Part shown: piece after piece, positions 1 through 8,702 of the stretch
How positions within the stretch are numbered: the stretch's first letter is position 1
Layout: every line of letters starts with the position of its first letter
Assembly: GCA_023460085.1 (NCBI GenBank)
Contig: JAEWRI010000032.1
Coordinates: 23,489 to 87,488 of the forward strand
Length of the DNA stretch: 64,000 nucleotides
DNA from: Bacillota bacterium
GTDB taxonomy: Bacteria; Bacillota; Clostridia; Christensenellales; SZUA-584
Direction of reading: 5' to 3'
Program-made: the position numbers and the translations under genes
The notes under the pieces: model-generated
Database searches by the model: none
What the model saw: the letters and a program-made list of their open reading frames with translations, nothing else
Told to the model about the DNA's origin: nothing

Positions 1-213
1 TGCGTCGCGCTCAAAAAATGCCGGGGCGGCACCATCGGCGGCCAAATGATGCATTTTATGCGCGATCATCTCCAACTCCTCGCCATATGCCACCGCAATC
101 ACAAGGTTATCGATACCGCGCCCCTTGGGAGCGGTGCGCGCCGCGTTCGCGATTTGAAAAGCGGCCGCCACTACGGCGTCCTCCGCAACCTGCTGCTGAA
201 ATATCAGTGCCAT
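1..213 (-). CDS. DUF2148 ferredoxin-like protein, N-terminal part
   Basis: The gene starts at ATG 213 behind the SD AAAGGAG and runs off the left edge, so only 71 codons are visible. The N-terminus MALIFQQQVAEDAVVAAAFQ and the segment AARTAPKGRGIDNL match the start of the DUF2148 family, small anaerobe proteins that carry a cysteine-rich iron-sulfur region further in. That cysteine region lies outside the window, so the assignment rests on the N-terminal signature only. The molecular role of the family is not established. Confidence 0.75.
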   Translation of the reverse strand, partial: MALIFQQQVAEDAVVAAAFQIANAARTAPKGRGIDNLVIAVAYGEELEMIAHKMHHLAADGAAPAFFERDA

Positions 214-298
214 GTCAAACTCCTTTCATGCTAGCCGCAAATATAAAACGGCGCAGGCCAGCGGGGCCAGCCTGCGTCCGTATTCAATATGCGCCGGG

Positions 299-2380
299 TT
301 ATTCCTCTTCCTCGTCCTTTTTGTGCGCCGCGATCACCTTTTCGGCGAGATTGCCGGGAAGCTCCTCGTATCGCTCGAACGTCATTTTAAACGAGCCTCT
401 GGCCTGCGACATGGAGCGCAGGTCTGTGGCGTACTTGAACACCTCGGCCAGCGGAACCTCCGCCACCACCTGCTGCTGCCCGCCGCCCAGCGGGTTCATG
501 CCCAGTATGCGTCCGCGGCGGCGGTTGATATCGCCGATGACGTCGCCCATGTATTCGTCGGGAATCGTAACCTCGAGGCGGTAAATGGGTTCGAGCAAAG
601 TCGGGTTCGCATCCGCGCAGCCCTGCTTGTACGCCAGACTCGCGGCAACCTTAAACGCCATTTCGGATGAGTCCACCGGATGGGAGGAGCCATCGAACAG
701 CGTAGCGCGGAGCTTGACCATCGGGAAGCCCGCCAACACACCCTTTACGATGCTTTCACGCAGGCCCTTTTCCACCGCGGGGATATACTGCCTCGGTACC
801 GATCCGCCCACGACCTTATCGACAAACTCGAAGTTTTCATCCGAATCGAATATAGGCTCAAACTCGATGTGCACGTCACCGAACTGACCATGTCCGCCCG
901 ACTGCTTCTTGTGACGGCCATGTGCCTGCACCTTTTTACGAATCGCTTCACGGTACGGAATCTGCGGATCGCTCAGCTGAGCCTCTACGCCGAACTTGTT
1001 GAACAGGCGCTTACAGATGACTTCCAGATGCAGCTCGCCGAGGCCGGACACCAGCGTATCGGGCGTTTCCGTCTGCTTCACCATGCGGAAGGAGGGATCC
1101 TCTTCCTCCAGGCGGTGCAGCCCCGCGAACACCTTCTCCTCTTCGCCCTGCTTCTTGGCAGTAACCGCGAGAGATATGCACGGCTCGGGGAACTCGATTT
1201 CAGGGAAAACAACGGGCTTGGCTTCGTCGCACAGCGTGGAGCCGGTGTCGGAATTCTGCAGCTTGCCCAGCGCGCCGATATCACCCGCCGTCAGCTTATC
1301 CACGTTCACCTGCTTCTTGCCGAACAGCGAATAGATCTGGCCGAACTTTTCACTCTTTCCGGTGTTGCCGTTTTTAACTGCCTGTCCGGCGGAAAGCTCG
1401 CCGCCGAGAATCTTGAATATGGAGAGCTTGCCGATGAACGGGTCGGCAATCGTCTTATAAATCTGCGCCGCGAAGGGCAGCGACGGATCCGCGTTGTAGG
1501 TAATTTCCTCGCCCTTAGGCGTCTTCCCCTTAATACGAATGACCTGGTTGGGCGCGGGCATGAATGCCACGAGGTTATCCATCAGCAGTGACACGCCAAG
1601 GTTGGGCGCGCCCGCCGCAACGAACACAGGCACGACGCTTCCCTGCGCGATGCCCAGCTTCAGGCCTTTCAGTATATCGTCCTTGGAGAGCTCCTCGCCC
1701 TCAAAATACCGTTCCATCAGCTTCTCGTCGTTCTCCGCGGCGTTCTCGATGATCGCCTCACGGATAGACGAAGCCTTGGAAGCCAGATCGGCAGGAACGG
1801 GCACTTCCTTCGCGCCCTTGCCGTCGAATGCGTATGCCTTCATGTCCAGCACGTCGACGATGCCCTTGAAATTAAGCCCCTGGCCCATCGGCAGCTGCAT
1901 CACGGTCACCTTCGTACCGTACTTTGCTTTGATGCTGTCTACGGTTTTATCAAAATCCACATGCTCCTTGTCCATCTGACCAATCAGGAACGCGCGCGCA
2001 ATATTCGCTTTATCGCAGGCGTCCCATGCCTTTTCCGCGCCCACGGTAAGGCCGCCAAGGCCGCTGACGAGTATCAGCGCGCTGTCGGCGAGGTAGTACC
2101 CCGACGTTGCGTCACCGATAAAGTCGAAATATCCGGGAGTATCGATGATGTTTATTTTTGCGCCCTTCCACTCGACAGACGCTACCGCAGTGCTGATCGA
2201 AATATGCCGCTTTGTTTCCTCGGGGTCAAAATCCAGAACGGTATTGCCATCCTCCGTTTTGCCCTGCCTGTCGATCGCGCCGCTGAGAAAAAGCATTGCT
2301 TCGGCCAGCGTCGTCTTTCCTTCCCCGCCGTGGCCTACGAGCGCAATGTTTCGGATATCGTCCGTCTTGAAAAACTTCAT
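299..2380 (-). CDS. Elongation factor G-like translational GTPase (FusA paralogue)
   Basis: A 693-residue protein with the full EF-G domain order: GTPase, beta-barrel, domain III, domain IV and a C-terminal EF-G_C domain. The P-loop GHGGEGKT lies at about residues 16-23 and DTPG at 80-83. ATG 2380 is chosen because GGAGGAG sits directly upstream; an in-frame ATG at 2401 precedes that SD. The sequence is closer to the second EF-G-like group of Clostridia and Thermotogae than to canonical FusA, and no ribosomal protein genes are adjacent. The G4 motif, usually NKxD, reads GQMD at 134-137. Its function is therefore likely accessory (ribosome rescue, recycling or a stress translocase), but this is inference. 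Confidence 0.88.
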   Translation of the reverse strand: MKFFKTDDIRNIALVGHGGEGKTTLAEAMLFLSGAIDRQGKTEDGNTVLDFDPEETKRHISISTAVASVEWKGAKINIIDTPGYFDFIGDATSGYYLADSALILVSGLGGLTVGAEKAWDACDKANIARAFLIGQMDKEHVDFDKTVDSIKAKYGTKVTVMQLPMGQGLNFKGIVDVLDMKAYAFDGKGAKEVPVPADLASKASSIREAIIENAAENDEKLMERYFEGEELSKDDILKGLKLGIAQGSVVPVFVAAGAPNLGVSLLMDNLVAFMPAPNQVIRIKGKTPKGEEITYNADPSLPFAAQIYKTIADPFIGKLSIFKILGGELSAGQAVKNGNTGKSEKFGQIYSLFGKKQVNVDKLTAGDIGALGKLQNSDTGSTLCDEAKPVVFPEIEFPEPCISLAVTAKKQGEEEKVFAGLHRLEEEDPSFRMVKQTETPDTLVSGLGELHLEVICKRLFNKFGVEAQLSDPQIPYREAIRKKVQAHGRHKKQSGGHGQFGDVHIEFEPIFDSDENFEFVDKVVGGSVPRQYIPAVEKGLRESIVKGVLAGFPMVKLRATLFDGSSHPVDSSEMAFKVAASLAYKQGCADANPTLLEPIYRLEVTIPDEYMGDVIGDINRRRGRILGMNPLGGGQQQVVAEVPLAEVFKYATDLRSMSQARGSFKMTFERYEELPGNLAEKVIAAHKKDEEEE

Positions 2381-2547
2381 ATTCTCCTCCAACAAATACA
2401 ACCAGTAGCTTTTATACTGATTTTTAAGTGATCAGCGTCTATTCTAACAGATGAACCTTAAAAAATAAATACATTTTTCCCTTTTGGTCTGGAAATTGAT
2501 GCAGAACTATGCCATAATACGATAACGAATCAAAAAGGAGAAATTCC

Positions 2548-3180
2548 ATGAGCGACTTCAACGAAAATACTGAAAATACGACACCTGAGGAGCCGCAGGA
2601 TACCAAGAAGAAGTTCAGCGATACCCAACTCAGGGTGTTTCAGGCGATCGCCGGTCTGATTTCCGCGGCCGCATTGGTACTGTCGCTGTTCCTGCTCAGA
2701 CCTAGCACGGACGATTCTTCGTCGCAGGGCGGCCTGCTGCAGTATACGTTCCTGATCGTATTCCTCGTCATCATGTTCGGCCGCAGGTGGGTGGAGAACA
2801 AGTTCAGGCTCCGGCTCAACTTCTTCAGCCTCGTCATGATAGACGGCCTGATGGGCGGCATACTGCTGTTTATGCTGTTCGCCTCTCAGTTCTCCGAGCT
2901 GGGCGTATGGAGAACGGTGATACTGATCGGCGGAACGGTGCTGCTGCTGGCTTTTGGCATCGGCATGCCGCTGCTGCGCTATCTCAAGCGCAAGAAAGAG
3001 GGTACTGTGCCGCCTATCCGCGTACCTGAAAAGAAGCAAGACCCGGAAAAGAAAGCGGAGGAAAGCCATGGCCCGAGCACGATAGATCAGCAGATCGCCG
3101 AGATGATGCGTGAGCTTGATGGTGTAAAAAGCGAAGAAAACCTTAGCGAAGACAAAGAGAATGACAGCGAACAGCAATAA
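2548..3180 (+). CDS. Hypothetical multi-pass membrane protein
   Basis: A 210-residue protein with a good SD (AAAGGAG) before ATG 2548. About four hydrophobic segments are visible at residues 28-50, 62-79, 90-108 and 118-140. They are framed by a hydrophilic acidic N-terminus and a charged C-terminal tail of about 70 residues rich in Lys and Glu, which would be cytosolic. I do not recognise the family. It is transcribed divergently from the EF-G-like gene and ends at a strong palindromic terminator. No catalytic motif is visible. Confidence 0.8.
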   Translation: MSDFNENTENTTPEEPQDTKKKFSDTQLRVFQAIAGLISAAALVLSLFLLRPSTDDSSSQGGLLQYTFLIVFLVIMFGRRWVENKFRLRLNFFSLVMIDGLMGGILLFMLFASQFSELGVWRTVILIGGTVLLLAFGIGMPLLRYLKRKKEGTVPPIRVPEKKQDPEKKAEESHGPSTIDQQIAEMMRELDGVKSEENLSEDKENDSEQQ

Positions 3181-3195
3181 GTTTCGTTACATCGC

Positions 3196-3221
3196 AAAAG
3201 CTGGCCCGCGGGCCAGCTTTT
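3196..3221. terminator. Perfect 26-bp palindrome between convergent genes
   Basis: AAAAGCTGGCCCG is followed at once by its exact reverse complement. It lies between the convergent membrane protein gene and the anti-sigma-like gene, with A and T tracts on either side, so it can terminate transcription in both directions. Confidence 0.85.
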
Positions 3222-3246
3222 CATTTTCATTCATATCCATACCGTT

Positions 3247-4230
3247 TTAGAGGACAACCTGTTCGACAGTGCAGCATGCAAGCATCTGCTCTTCCGTGAA
3301 AGAAGCCGGCAGTTCCGCATGAAACGCGGCACCCAACTGTCCCCAGTATACGTTGAGAACCGTCCCGTCCGTTGCCTCGGTCTCTCCGTTTTCATTGATG
3401 CGCGCTTCGGAGGACCAGAACATCCCGTTGCTGTGGCTGAAGGAATGAGCGGTGTTATCACTGCGCAGCGTCAGTTGCTCGTCCCAGCGCTGTACATCCT
3501 CTTCCGTATGGGCAGACAGCCACTCGAAAGCAATGATACTGCCGTCAGAAAGCGTATACTCCCAGCGCGCAGCAGTATCGCCGGCCACGATTTGGAGCAG
3601 CGTCGCGCCCTCCGGCGGCGTCGGGAAACGGTAATATGACGTGGCGCCCGCAGCACGCAGCGCGTCGGCGTACTCCGTTTCGCTCAGATAGATAACCGGG
3701 GCCATGCTTACTGTCACCATATCGCGAGAAGCCTCTGCGCTCTCCGTCACATCCGCGCTCTGACCCTGCATGGTTGTTTCCCCATTTTCTGCCGTGCCGC
3801 TCATCCGGAGCGTTTCGGAAAGCGGGCAGCTGCCGTCGGATTCGGCCCCCGTCTGGGCATCTTCTGCCGCTCCTGCTGCCTGAGAGTAGGCGATTTCCTC
3901 ATCCAAGCTCTTCATATTCACACCGCCGGGTGTCATCAGCGGTGACAGAGCAAACGCCAACGCGACCACCGCCGCAGCTGCCGCCGCACTATATGCATAC
4001 CAAGGCACGTGCCGCCTCTTCGCCTTTCGCATAGCCGAAGCAGCCAACCCCGCAGGCGGTTCCACTTCCCCCAGAGAAGCCAGGCTTCGCTTCAGGCGCA
4101 GTGCGTCGGAAAGGGCTTTCCCGCACTGCGGACAGGAAGCGGCATGCGCCTCCAGGCTCTGTTTCTCCGCATCATCCAGCATGCCGTCAACATACAAATT
4201 CAATTTTTCTTTGACTTCGCTGCAATCCAT
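3247..4230 (-). CDS. Zinc-finger (zf-HC2) anti-sigma-like transmembrane protein
   Basis: A 327-residue protein. Near the N-terminus it has a cysteine followed by H-x3-C-x2-C (SLEAHAASCPQCG), the zinc-binding anti-sigma domain of the RsiW/ZAS class. One membrane helix follows at about residues 76-96 (SAAAAAAVVALAFALSPL), then a large extracytoplasmic domain of over 220 residues. ATG 4230 is preferred over GTG 4239 because AAAGGTG sits 8 nt before it. ZAS proteins normally bind an ECF sigma factor encoded just upstream. Here the upstream gene is an SRAP peptidase and no sigma factor is present, so it is an orphan anti-sigma or a sensor that only shares the zinc finger. Confidence 0.78.
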   Translation of the reverse strand: MDCSEVKEKLNLYVDGMLDDAEKQSLEAHAASCPQCGKALSDALRLKRSLASLGEVEPPAGLAASAMRKAKRRHVPWYAYSAAAAAAVVALAFALSPLMTPGGVNMKSLDEEIAYSQAAGAAEDAQTGAESDGSCPLSETLRMSGTAENGETTMQGQSADVTESAEASRDMVTVSMAPVIYLSETEYADALRAAGATSYYRFPTPPEGATLLQIVAGDTAARWEYTLSDGSIIAFEWLSAHTEEDVQRWDEQLTLRSDNTAHSFSHSNGMFWSSEARINENGETEATDGTVLNVYWGQLGAAFHAELPASFTEEQMLACCTVEQVVL

Positions 4231-4346
4231 TCCACCCACACCTTTGATGATCTGTTTTCAATGGTTAAGACGCTGTGTCGGTAATGTTTGTTCCACAACG
4301 ACATTCTTTTTGAAAATTATATTACAAATTTCACCCCTGTACAACC

Positions 4347-4369
4347 AAAAAACGCCGTATTTGGCGTTT
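4347..4369 (-). terminator. Rho-independent terminator after the SRAP gene
   Basis: On the minus strand AAACGCC, a 6-nt loop and GGCGTTT are followed by a run of six T. It lies just downstream of the SRAP peptidase stop codon. Confidence 0.8.
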
Positions 4370-4392
4370 GATGATACACTTCGGGCGATTTT

Positions 4393-4989
4393 TCACACCG
4401 TTTTGATGCGGAGCGCTTCTGCGAGCCCGCCGATCCGCCGTACGGCGTCCGCTCCGCTGCCCTCCAGCCACAAACCGGCTTGCCCCGCCGGTACCATAAG
4501 CGGCATGCGGGGATGGATTGCGCTCATGGCTTCGTTGGCTGCCCCGGTCACAATTACGAATCGGTCACGCGAAATGCCCTCCACAACAAACCGGCTGTAC
4601 AGACCGGCGAGGTAGAAAAACCGATCCCCCTCGGGATGAATCAAAAACTTCTGCTTGTGCTTGCCCTCCGCTTTCCATTCGAAGAAGCCCGTGCAGGGCA
4701 CGAGACAGCGCGCACCCCCGAGGCTGCGGCGGAACGCGGGTTTCTCGCCCAGCGTCTCGGAACGCGCGTTGATCACGAGACCGCCGCCTATCGGATACCC
4801 CCAGCGCATCACTTCGGCACGGGAGCCGCCGGGGCGCTGCGCCACGACGACGGCGTTGTCCGTAGGGCAAACTTCACCCGTTTTCACAGATTCGGCAACT
4901 TCATCCCCCAGACGCTGTGCAACCTCCTCGAGTATGCGCCGCGCCTCATAGACGTCTTCAATGTCGGTAAATGCGTATCTCCCGCACAT
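4393..4989 (-). CDS. SOS response-associated peptidase (SRAP; YedK/HMCES)
   Basis: A 198-residue protein starting MCGRYAF, in which Cys2, exposed after Met removal, is the catalytic nucleophile of the SRAP family. The family residues of the abasic-site pocket are visible as NARSET, PCTGFFEWK and a late HPRMPLM segment. SRAP proteins form a stable thiazolidine crosslink with abasic sites in single-stranded DNA and so protect replication forks. The SD GGAG lies 5 nt before ATG 4989. The gene is short-spaced behind nrdJ on the same strand, so it may be co-transcribed with the nucleotide reductase. Confidence 0.93.
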   Translation of the reverse strand: MCGRYAFTDIEDVYEARRILEEVAQRLGDEVAESVKTGEVCPTDNAVVVAQRPGGSRAEVMRWGYPIGGGLVINARSETLGEKPAFRRSLGGARCLVPCTGFFEWKAEGKHKQKFLIHPEGDRFFYLAGLYSRFVVEGISRDRFVIVTGAANEAMSAIHPRMPLMVPAGQAGLWLEGSGADAVRRIGGLAEALRIKTV

Positions 4990-5007
4990 GACCGCTCCTT
5001 CGCGGCA

Positions 5008-7197
5008 TCAGCCGCATTTTGAAAATCCGCATGAGCGGCATACCACGCAGCCGCTTTCGTGCTCCAGAGCAGAGCCGCACTCCGGACACTTGCCGCCATT
5101 TCCGGACTTGCCCGCTGCCGGCTTGCCGACAGGCGGCTTATCCTCGTCACGCAGCGCCACCACACGCTCCAGCACGCGCCCGATGGCATCCGGGCAAGAC
5201 AACACCTTCAGCCCCGGCTGGCGCAGCGTTGACGGGCAGCGTATGCCGCGCAGCTGCTCAATGATGCTCTCCACCTCAATGCCGGAACGCAGCGCCGTGG
5301 ATACAAGGCGGCTGGTCGCCTCGGACTGGGACGGACATCCGCCGCCGCGCCCGACGTTGGTGAACACCTCGCAGATTCCCTTGGAATCGTAGTTGACGGT
5401 GACATAGAGGTTACCGCAGCCGATACGCACTTTTTCTGTCAGGCCCCGCGTCACTTCGGGGCGTTCACGCGGCATCAGCCTGCCATCCTCGGTGTCCTTT
5501 TCTGCCTGCTTGCCCACGCTTAACACTTGCCCGGCGCGGCTGCCATCGCGGTAGATAGTGACGCCCTTCAGCCCCAGCTGATAAGCAAGATCATACGCCG
5601 CGCGCACATCGTCCTGTGTGGCAGCAGAAGCGAAGTTGACTGTCTTGGAAACCGCGTTGTCGGTAGCCTCCTGAAACGCGCTCTGCATGCGGATATGATA
5701 TTCCGGCGTGATGTCATGCGCCGTAACGAACGTGCGTTTGATATCCTCCGGCACTCCCTCCACGCCGTGCAGCGAGCCCTTCTCCGCGATCGCCTCCATC
5801 AGCTCGCGGCTGTAGAAGCCGCGCTCCCGCGCCACCTGCTCGAAGTAGGGGTGAACCTCCACCAGCTTGTCGTTATCCAGTACATTTCGGATGTACGAAA
5901 TGGCAAACACGGGCTCGATGCCGCTGGATGTGCCCGCGATGATGGAGATCGTGCCGGTCGGGGCGATGGTCGTCACAGTGGCGTTGCGCATGGCGGTATA
6001 ACCCTGCGCCGAATATACGCTCTCCGCAAACAGCGAGAAGTTCCCGCGCTCGCGGCCCAGCTTCTCCGAGGCTTTCTTTGCCGTCTTCTGAATGAAGGAC
6101 ATCACCTCGCGCGCGGTCTGTACGGCCTGCGACGAATTGTACGGGATGTCCAGCTTCAGCAGCATGTCCGAAAAGCCCATCACGCCAAGGCCAATCTTGC
6201 GCGTACGCTTTGTGGTCTGCTCTATCACCGGCAGCGGGTATCGGTTCACGTCGATCACGTTGTCAAGGAAGTGCACCGCCGTTTCCACCGTAGCCCCGAG
6301 GTCGTCGAAATCCAGCTTGCCGTCCCGCACAAACGCATTGAGGTTGAGCGAACCAAGATTGCAGCTCTCGTAGGGCAGCAGCGGCTGCTCGCCGCACGGA
6401 TTGGTGCTCTCTATCTCCCCCGCTGTAGGCACGGGGTTTCCGGCGTTGATGCGATCCAGAAATACGATGCCCGGCTCTCCGCTCCTCCAGGCCATTTCGA
6501 CGATGGTGTCATACACCTTGCGCGCGGACAGCGACGTTGTCTTCTTCTTTGTGGCGGGATCGATGAGATCGTATTTCTTATCTGCCAGCACGGCCTGCAT
6601 GAACTTCTCCGTAAGCGCTACGCTGATGTTGAAGTTGGTCAGCTGCGAAAGATCGCTTTTGCAGGCGATAAAATCAAGAATGTTGGGGTGATCCACGCGC
6701 AGTATGCCCATGTTGGCGCCGCGGCGCGTGCCGCCCTGCTTCACGGCTTCGGTGGCCGAGTTGAACACCTTCATGAAGCTGATGGGGCCGCTGGCTACGC
6801 CGCCCGTGGAATTGACGCTTGCCCCAGCCGGACGGATGCGCGAAAATGAGAAGCCCGTTCCGCCGCCGCTCTTGTGGATCATCGCGGCGTTCTTAAGGCT
6901 GTCGAATATACCTTCCATGCTGTCTTCAACCGGGAGCACGAAACAGGCTGAAAGCTGCCCCAGCTCTCGCCCGGCGTTCATCAGCGTGGGCGAATTGGGC
7001 AGAAACTTAAGGCTGTCCATGGTTTCGAAAAACTCACGTGCCGTCCCGGATACATCGCCGCCATATGCCTTGTCCGCTGCCGCAATGGCATCTGCCACAC
7101 GGCGCAGCATATCCTCCGGCTGCTCGCACACGCCGCTTCCATTTTTCTTCAGGTACCGGCGCTCCAGCACGGTTTTCGCGTTTTCCGAAATGATCAT
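5008..7197 (-). CDS. nrdJ: Adenosylcobalamin-dependent ribonucleoside reductase (class II)
   Basis: A 729-residue class II ribonucleotide reductase that makes deoxyribonucleotides with a B12-generated thiyl radical and needs no oxygen. The catalytic block NPCGEQPLLPYESCNLGS holds the Asn, Cys and Glu of the active site. The substrate-binding part LPNSPTLMNAG and the glycine-rich GGTRRGANMG are typical. The C-terminus carries a four-cysteine zinc ribbon (CPECG ... CRSCG) and ends KCG, as expected for the redox-active tail. GGAGG sits 7 nt before ATG 7197. Two NrdR-like boxes and a promoter lie directly upstream. Confidence 0.96.
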   Translation of the reverse strand: MIISENAKTVLERRYLKKNGSGVCEQPEDMLRRVADAIAAADKAYGGDVSGTAREFFETMDSLKFLPNSPTLMNAGRELGQLSACFVLPVEDSMEGIFDSLKNAAMIHKSGGGTGFSFSRIRPAGASVNSTGGVASGPISFMKVFNSATEAVKQGGTRRGANMGILRVDHPNILDFIACKSDLSQLTNFNISVALTEKFMQAVLADKKYDLIDPATKKKTTSLSARKVYDTIVEMAWRSGEPGIVFLDRINAGNPVPTAGEIESTNPCGEQPLLPYESCNLGSLNLNAFVRDGKLDFDDLGATVETAVHFLDNVIDVNRYPLPVIEQTTKRTRKIGLGVMGFSDMLLKLDIPYNSSQAVQTAREVMSFIQKTAKKASEKLGRERGNFSLFAESVYSAQGYTAMRNATVTTIAPTGTISIIAGTSSGIEPVFAISYIRNVLDNDKLVEVHPYFEQVARERGFYSRELMEAIAEKGSLHGVEGVPEDIKRTFVTAHDITPEYHIRMQSAFQEATDNAVSKTVNFASAATQDDVRAAYDLAYQLGLKGVTIYRDGSRAGQVLSVGKQAEKDTEDGRLMPRERPEVTRGLTEKVRIGCGNLYVTVNYDSKGICEVFTNVGRGGGCPSQSEATSRLVSTALRSGIEVESIIEQLRGIRCPSTLRQPGLKVLSCPDAIGRVLERVVALRDEDKPPVGKPAAGKSGNGGKCPECGSALEHESGCVVCRSCGFSKCG

Positions 7198-7210
7198 AAA
7201 AAAGCCTCCG

Positions 7211-7264
7211 TAACTATATCATGTAGTAGGCTTAAATGATAGCACAATATATAGGGCGAATCAA
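7211..7264 (-). promoter_or_regulatory. nrdJ promoter with two NrdR boxes
   Basis: A sigma-70 type promoter reads TTGATT (7264-7259), a 17-bp spacer, then TATCAT (7241-7236). The spacer is filled by an NrdR-like box, GCCCTATATATTGTGC (7257-7242), which matches 13 of 16 positions of the ACACWAKATATWGWGT-type consensus. A second, weaker box, CTACATGATATAGTTA (7226-7211), lies exactly 31 bp further on, centre to centre, which is the three-turn spacing known for NrdR. Binding would block RNA polymerase when dATP is high. Confidence 0.82.
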
Positions 7265-7267
7265 GAA

Positions 7268-8059
7268 CTATTCCGAATTAAAAGCGGAAAAAATATCACG
7301 GAAGCGGGACACTGGATATCCCGGCTGAGAAGCGTAAAACGTAATGCCGCCCGATATGCCGGACGCGCGGCGCAGGCCGCTTTCTTCCAGCACCGCCTTC
7401 AGATGCCGTGCGGTGCCGTGCCGCCCGTCGAACACCGGGCAATCTATCCCAAACGCGGCGTCGATATAGCTTTTTATGGGCTTCTCCACAAAGGAGTAGT
7501 GCGTACAGCCCAGCACCACCGCATCAATCCTCTCGCCATGTATGGAAGCCAATTTCTTTTCGAGATAGCCATGGATGCTCGCTTCGTCTGTTTTTCCCGC
7601 CTCAATGAGCTCCACAAGTCCTCCGCAGCCCACGCTGACAACCTGGTCCCGCGCGCCCAGTCGATCCACCAGTTCCAGATAGCGCGCCTGCGTTACAGTG
7701 GCCTGCGTCGCCAGCACCAATACCTTGCCGCCCGACAGCACCTTGAGCGCAGGCTTCACCGCGGGCTCCATGCTGATTACGGGCAGGCTGAAACGCTCGC
7801 GCATCCTTTGTATCGCCGCGCTCGTCGCGGTATTGCACGCCACCACGATGGCCTTTACGCCTTTCGAATATAAAAACGCGCCTGCTTCCAGCGAAAGCGC
7901 CTTGATTTCCCCTTCGCTCTTTTCTCCGTAAGGGGCATTCAGGTTATCGCCGTAATAAACGTAGTTTTCATTCGGCATCAGTTCATAAGCGGTTTTAAGC
8001 ACGCTGATACCGCCCACGCCTGAATCAAAAAAGCCCACCGGCTTTTCAGAGATTTGCAT
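7268..8059 (-). CDS. murI: Glutamate racemase
   Basis: MurI interconverts L- and D-glutamate for peptidoglycan. The 263-residue protein shows the family N-terminus GFFDSGVGGISVL and the two catalytic cysteines in VVACNTATSA and LGCTHY. The reading frame is open to 8170, but a promoter sits at 8087-8115, so translation must start below it. ATG 8059, with GAGG upstream, gives the usual length of about 265 residues. The gene lies upstream of nrdJ on the same strand, though nrdJ has its own promoter. Confidence 0.95.
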   Translation of the reverse strand: MQISEKPVGFFDSGVGGISVLKTAYELMPNENYVYYGDNLNAPYGEKSEGEIKALSLEAGAFLYSKGVKAIVVACNTATSAAIQRMRERFSLPVISMEPAVKPALKVLSGGKVLVLATQATVTQARYLELVDRLGARDQVVSVGCGGLVELIEAGKTDEASIHGYLEKKLASIHGERIDAVVLGCTHYSFVEKPIKSYIDAAFGIDCPVFDGRHGTARHLKAVLEESGLRRASGISGGITFYASQPGYPVSRFRDIFSAFNSE

Positions 8060-8086
8060 ATTGTCATCTGCCTCATTCATGGTATC

Positions 8087-8115
8087 ATTATACATGACGC
8101 GGCGGACGGTTTCAA
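8087..8115 (-). promoter_or_regulatory. murI promoter
   Basis: TTGAAA (8115-8110), a 17-bp spacer and a perfect TATAAT (8092-8087). This placement rules out the longer upstream in-frame starts for murI. Confidence 0.85.
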
Positions 8116-8156
8116 TACCCGCGGCAATCACAGCGAAACAAATGAAAGAGGTCACT

Positions 8157-8687
8157 ATGGAAATCTGCAAGCGCCTTTCCTACACGCTGGAAGATTATAT
8201 CGCTTTCAATTTTTTCTATCTGAAGAAACGGCTGATATGGATGCCCGTGCTGCTCGTGGTACTGTTTCCGGCCATGATGGCGGGCGTTTCGCTGATCAAC
8301 GGCGACTCCTCGTGGTTCGTTATGCTCATCGTAACCGGGCTCATCGGCATACTGATGGCCGGGCTGATGACACTGGTCAACGTGCTGGCGGTACGCTCCG
8401 CGGCAAAAAAGCAATACCGCTCCAGCAAGGCCATGCAATCCGAAAGCGAGCTCATCATGGACGAAGCGGGCGTCCGCGAAAGCAGTGAGTACGGCAGCAC
8501 GGTGGTCCGCTGGGAGGATGTGCTGGACATACGGGAATCGGCAACGGCGTACTATGTCTTTTTCTCGCGCATACAGGCGCTGCTGATCCCCAAGCGTTCT
8601 CTTTCACCCGCAGAGGAGGACACGCTGCGGGCATTATGTGCGCACCATCTGCAGCCCGCAAAACTGCGGCTGCGCGACCGCAAATAA
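8157..8687 (+). CDS. YcxB-like membrane protein 1
   Basis: A 176-residue protein with two membrane helices (about residues 26-46 and 54-78) followed by a soluble domain typical of the YcxB-like family: an aromatic/glycine strand pattern with VVRWEDVLDIRES and a closing IPKRSLSPAEEDTLRAL. ATG 8157 is chosen for the SD GAGG 5 nt upstream; the frame is open further back into the murI promoter. It is followed 15 nt later by a paralogue with the same architecture. The function of the family is unknown. Confidence 0.8.
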   Translation: MEICKRLSYTLEDYIAFNFFYLKKRLIWMPVLLVVLFPAMMAGVSLINGDSSWFVMLIVTGLIGILMAGLMTLVNVLAVRSAAKKQYRSSKAMQSESELIMDEAGVRESSEYGSTVVRWEDVLDIRESATAYYVFFSRIQALLIPKRSLSPAEEDTLRALCAHHLQPAKLRLRDRK

Positions 8688-8702
8688 ACAGGAGGCAGTG
8701 CA

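Noticed and set aside
7198..7267. Cobalamin riboswitch upstream of the B12-dependent nrdJ
   Set aside because: The gap is only 70 nt and is filled by a promoter and NrdR-like boxes; there is no room for a B12 riboswitch.
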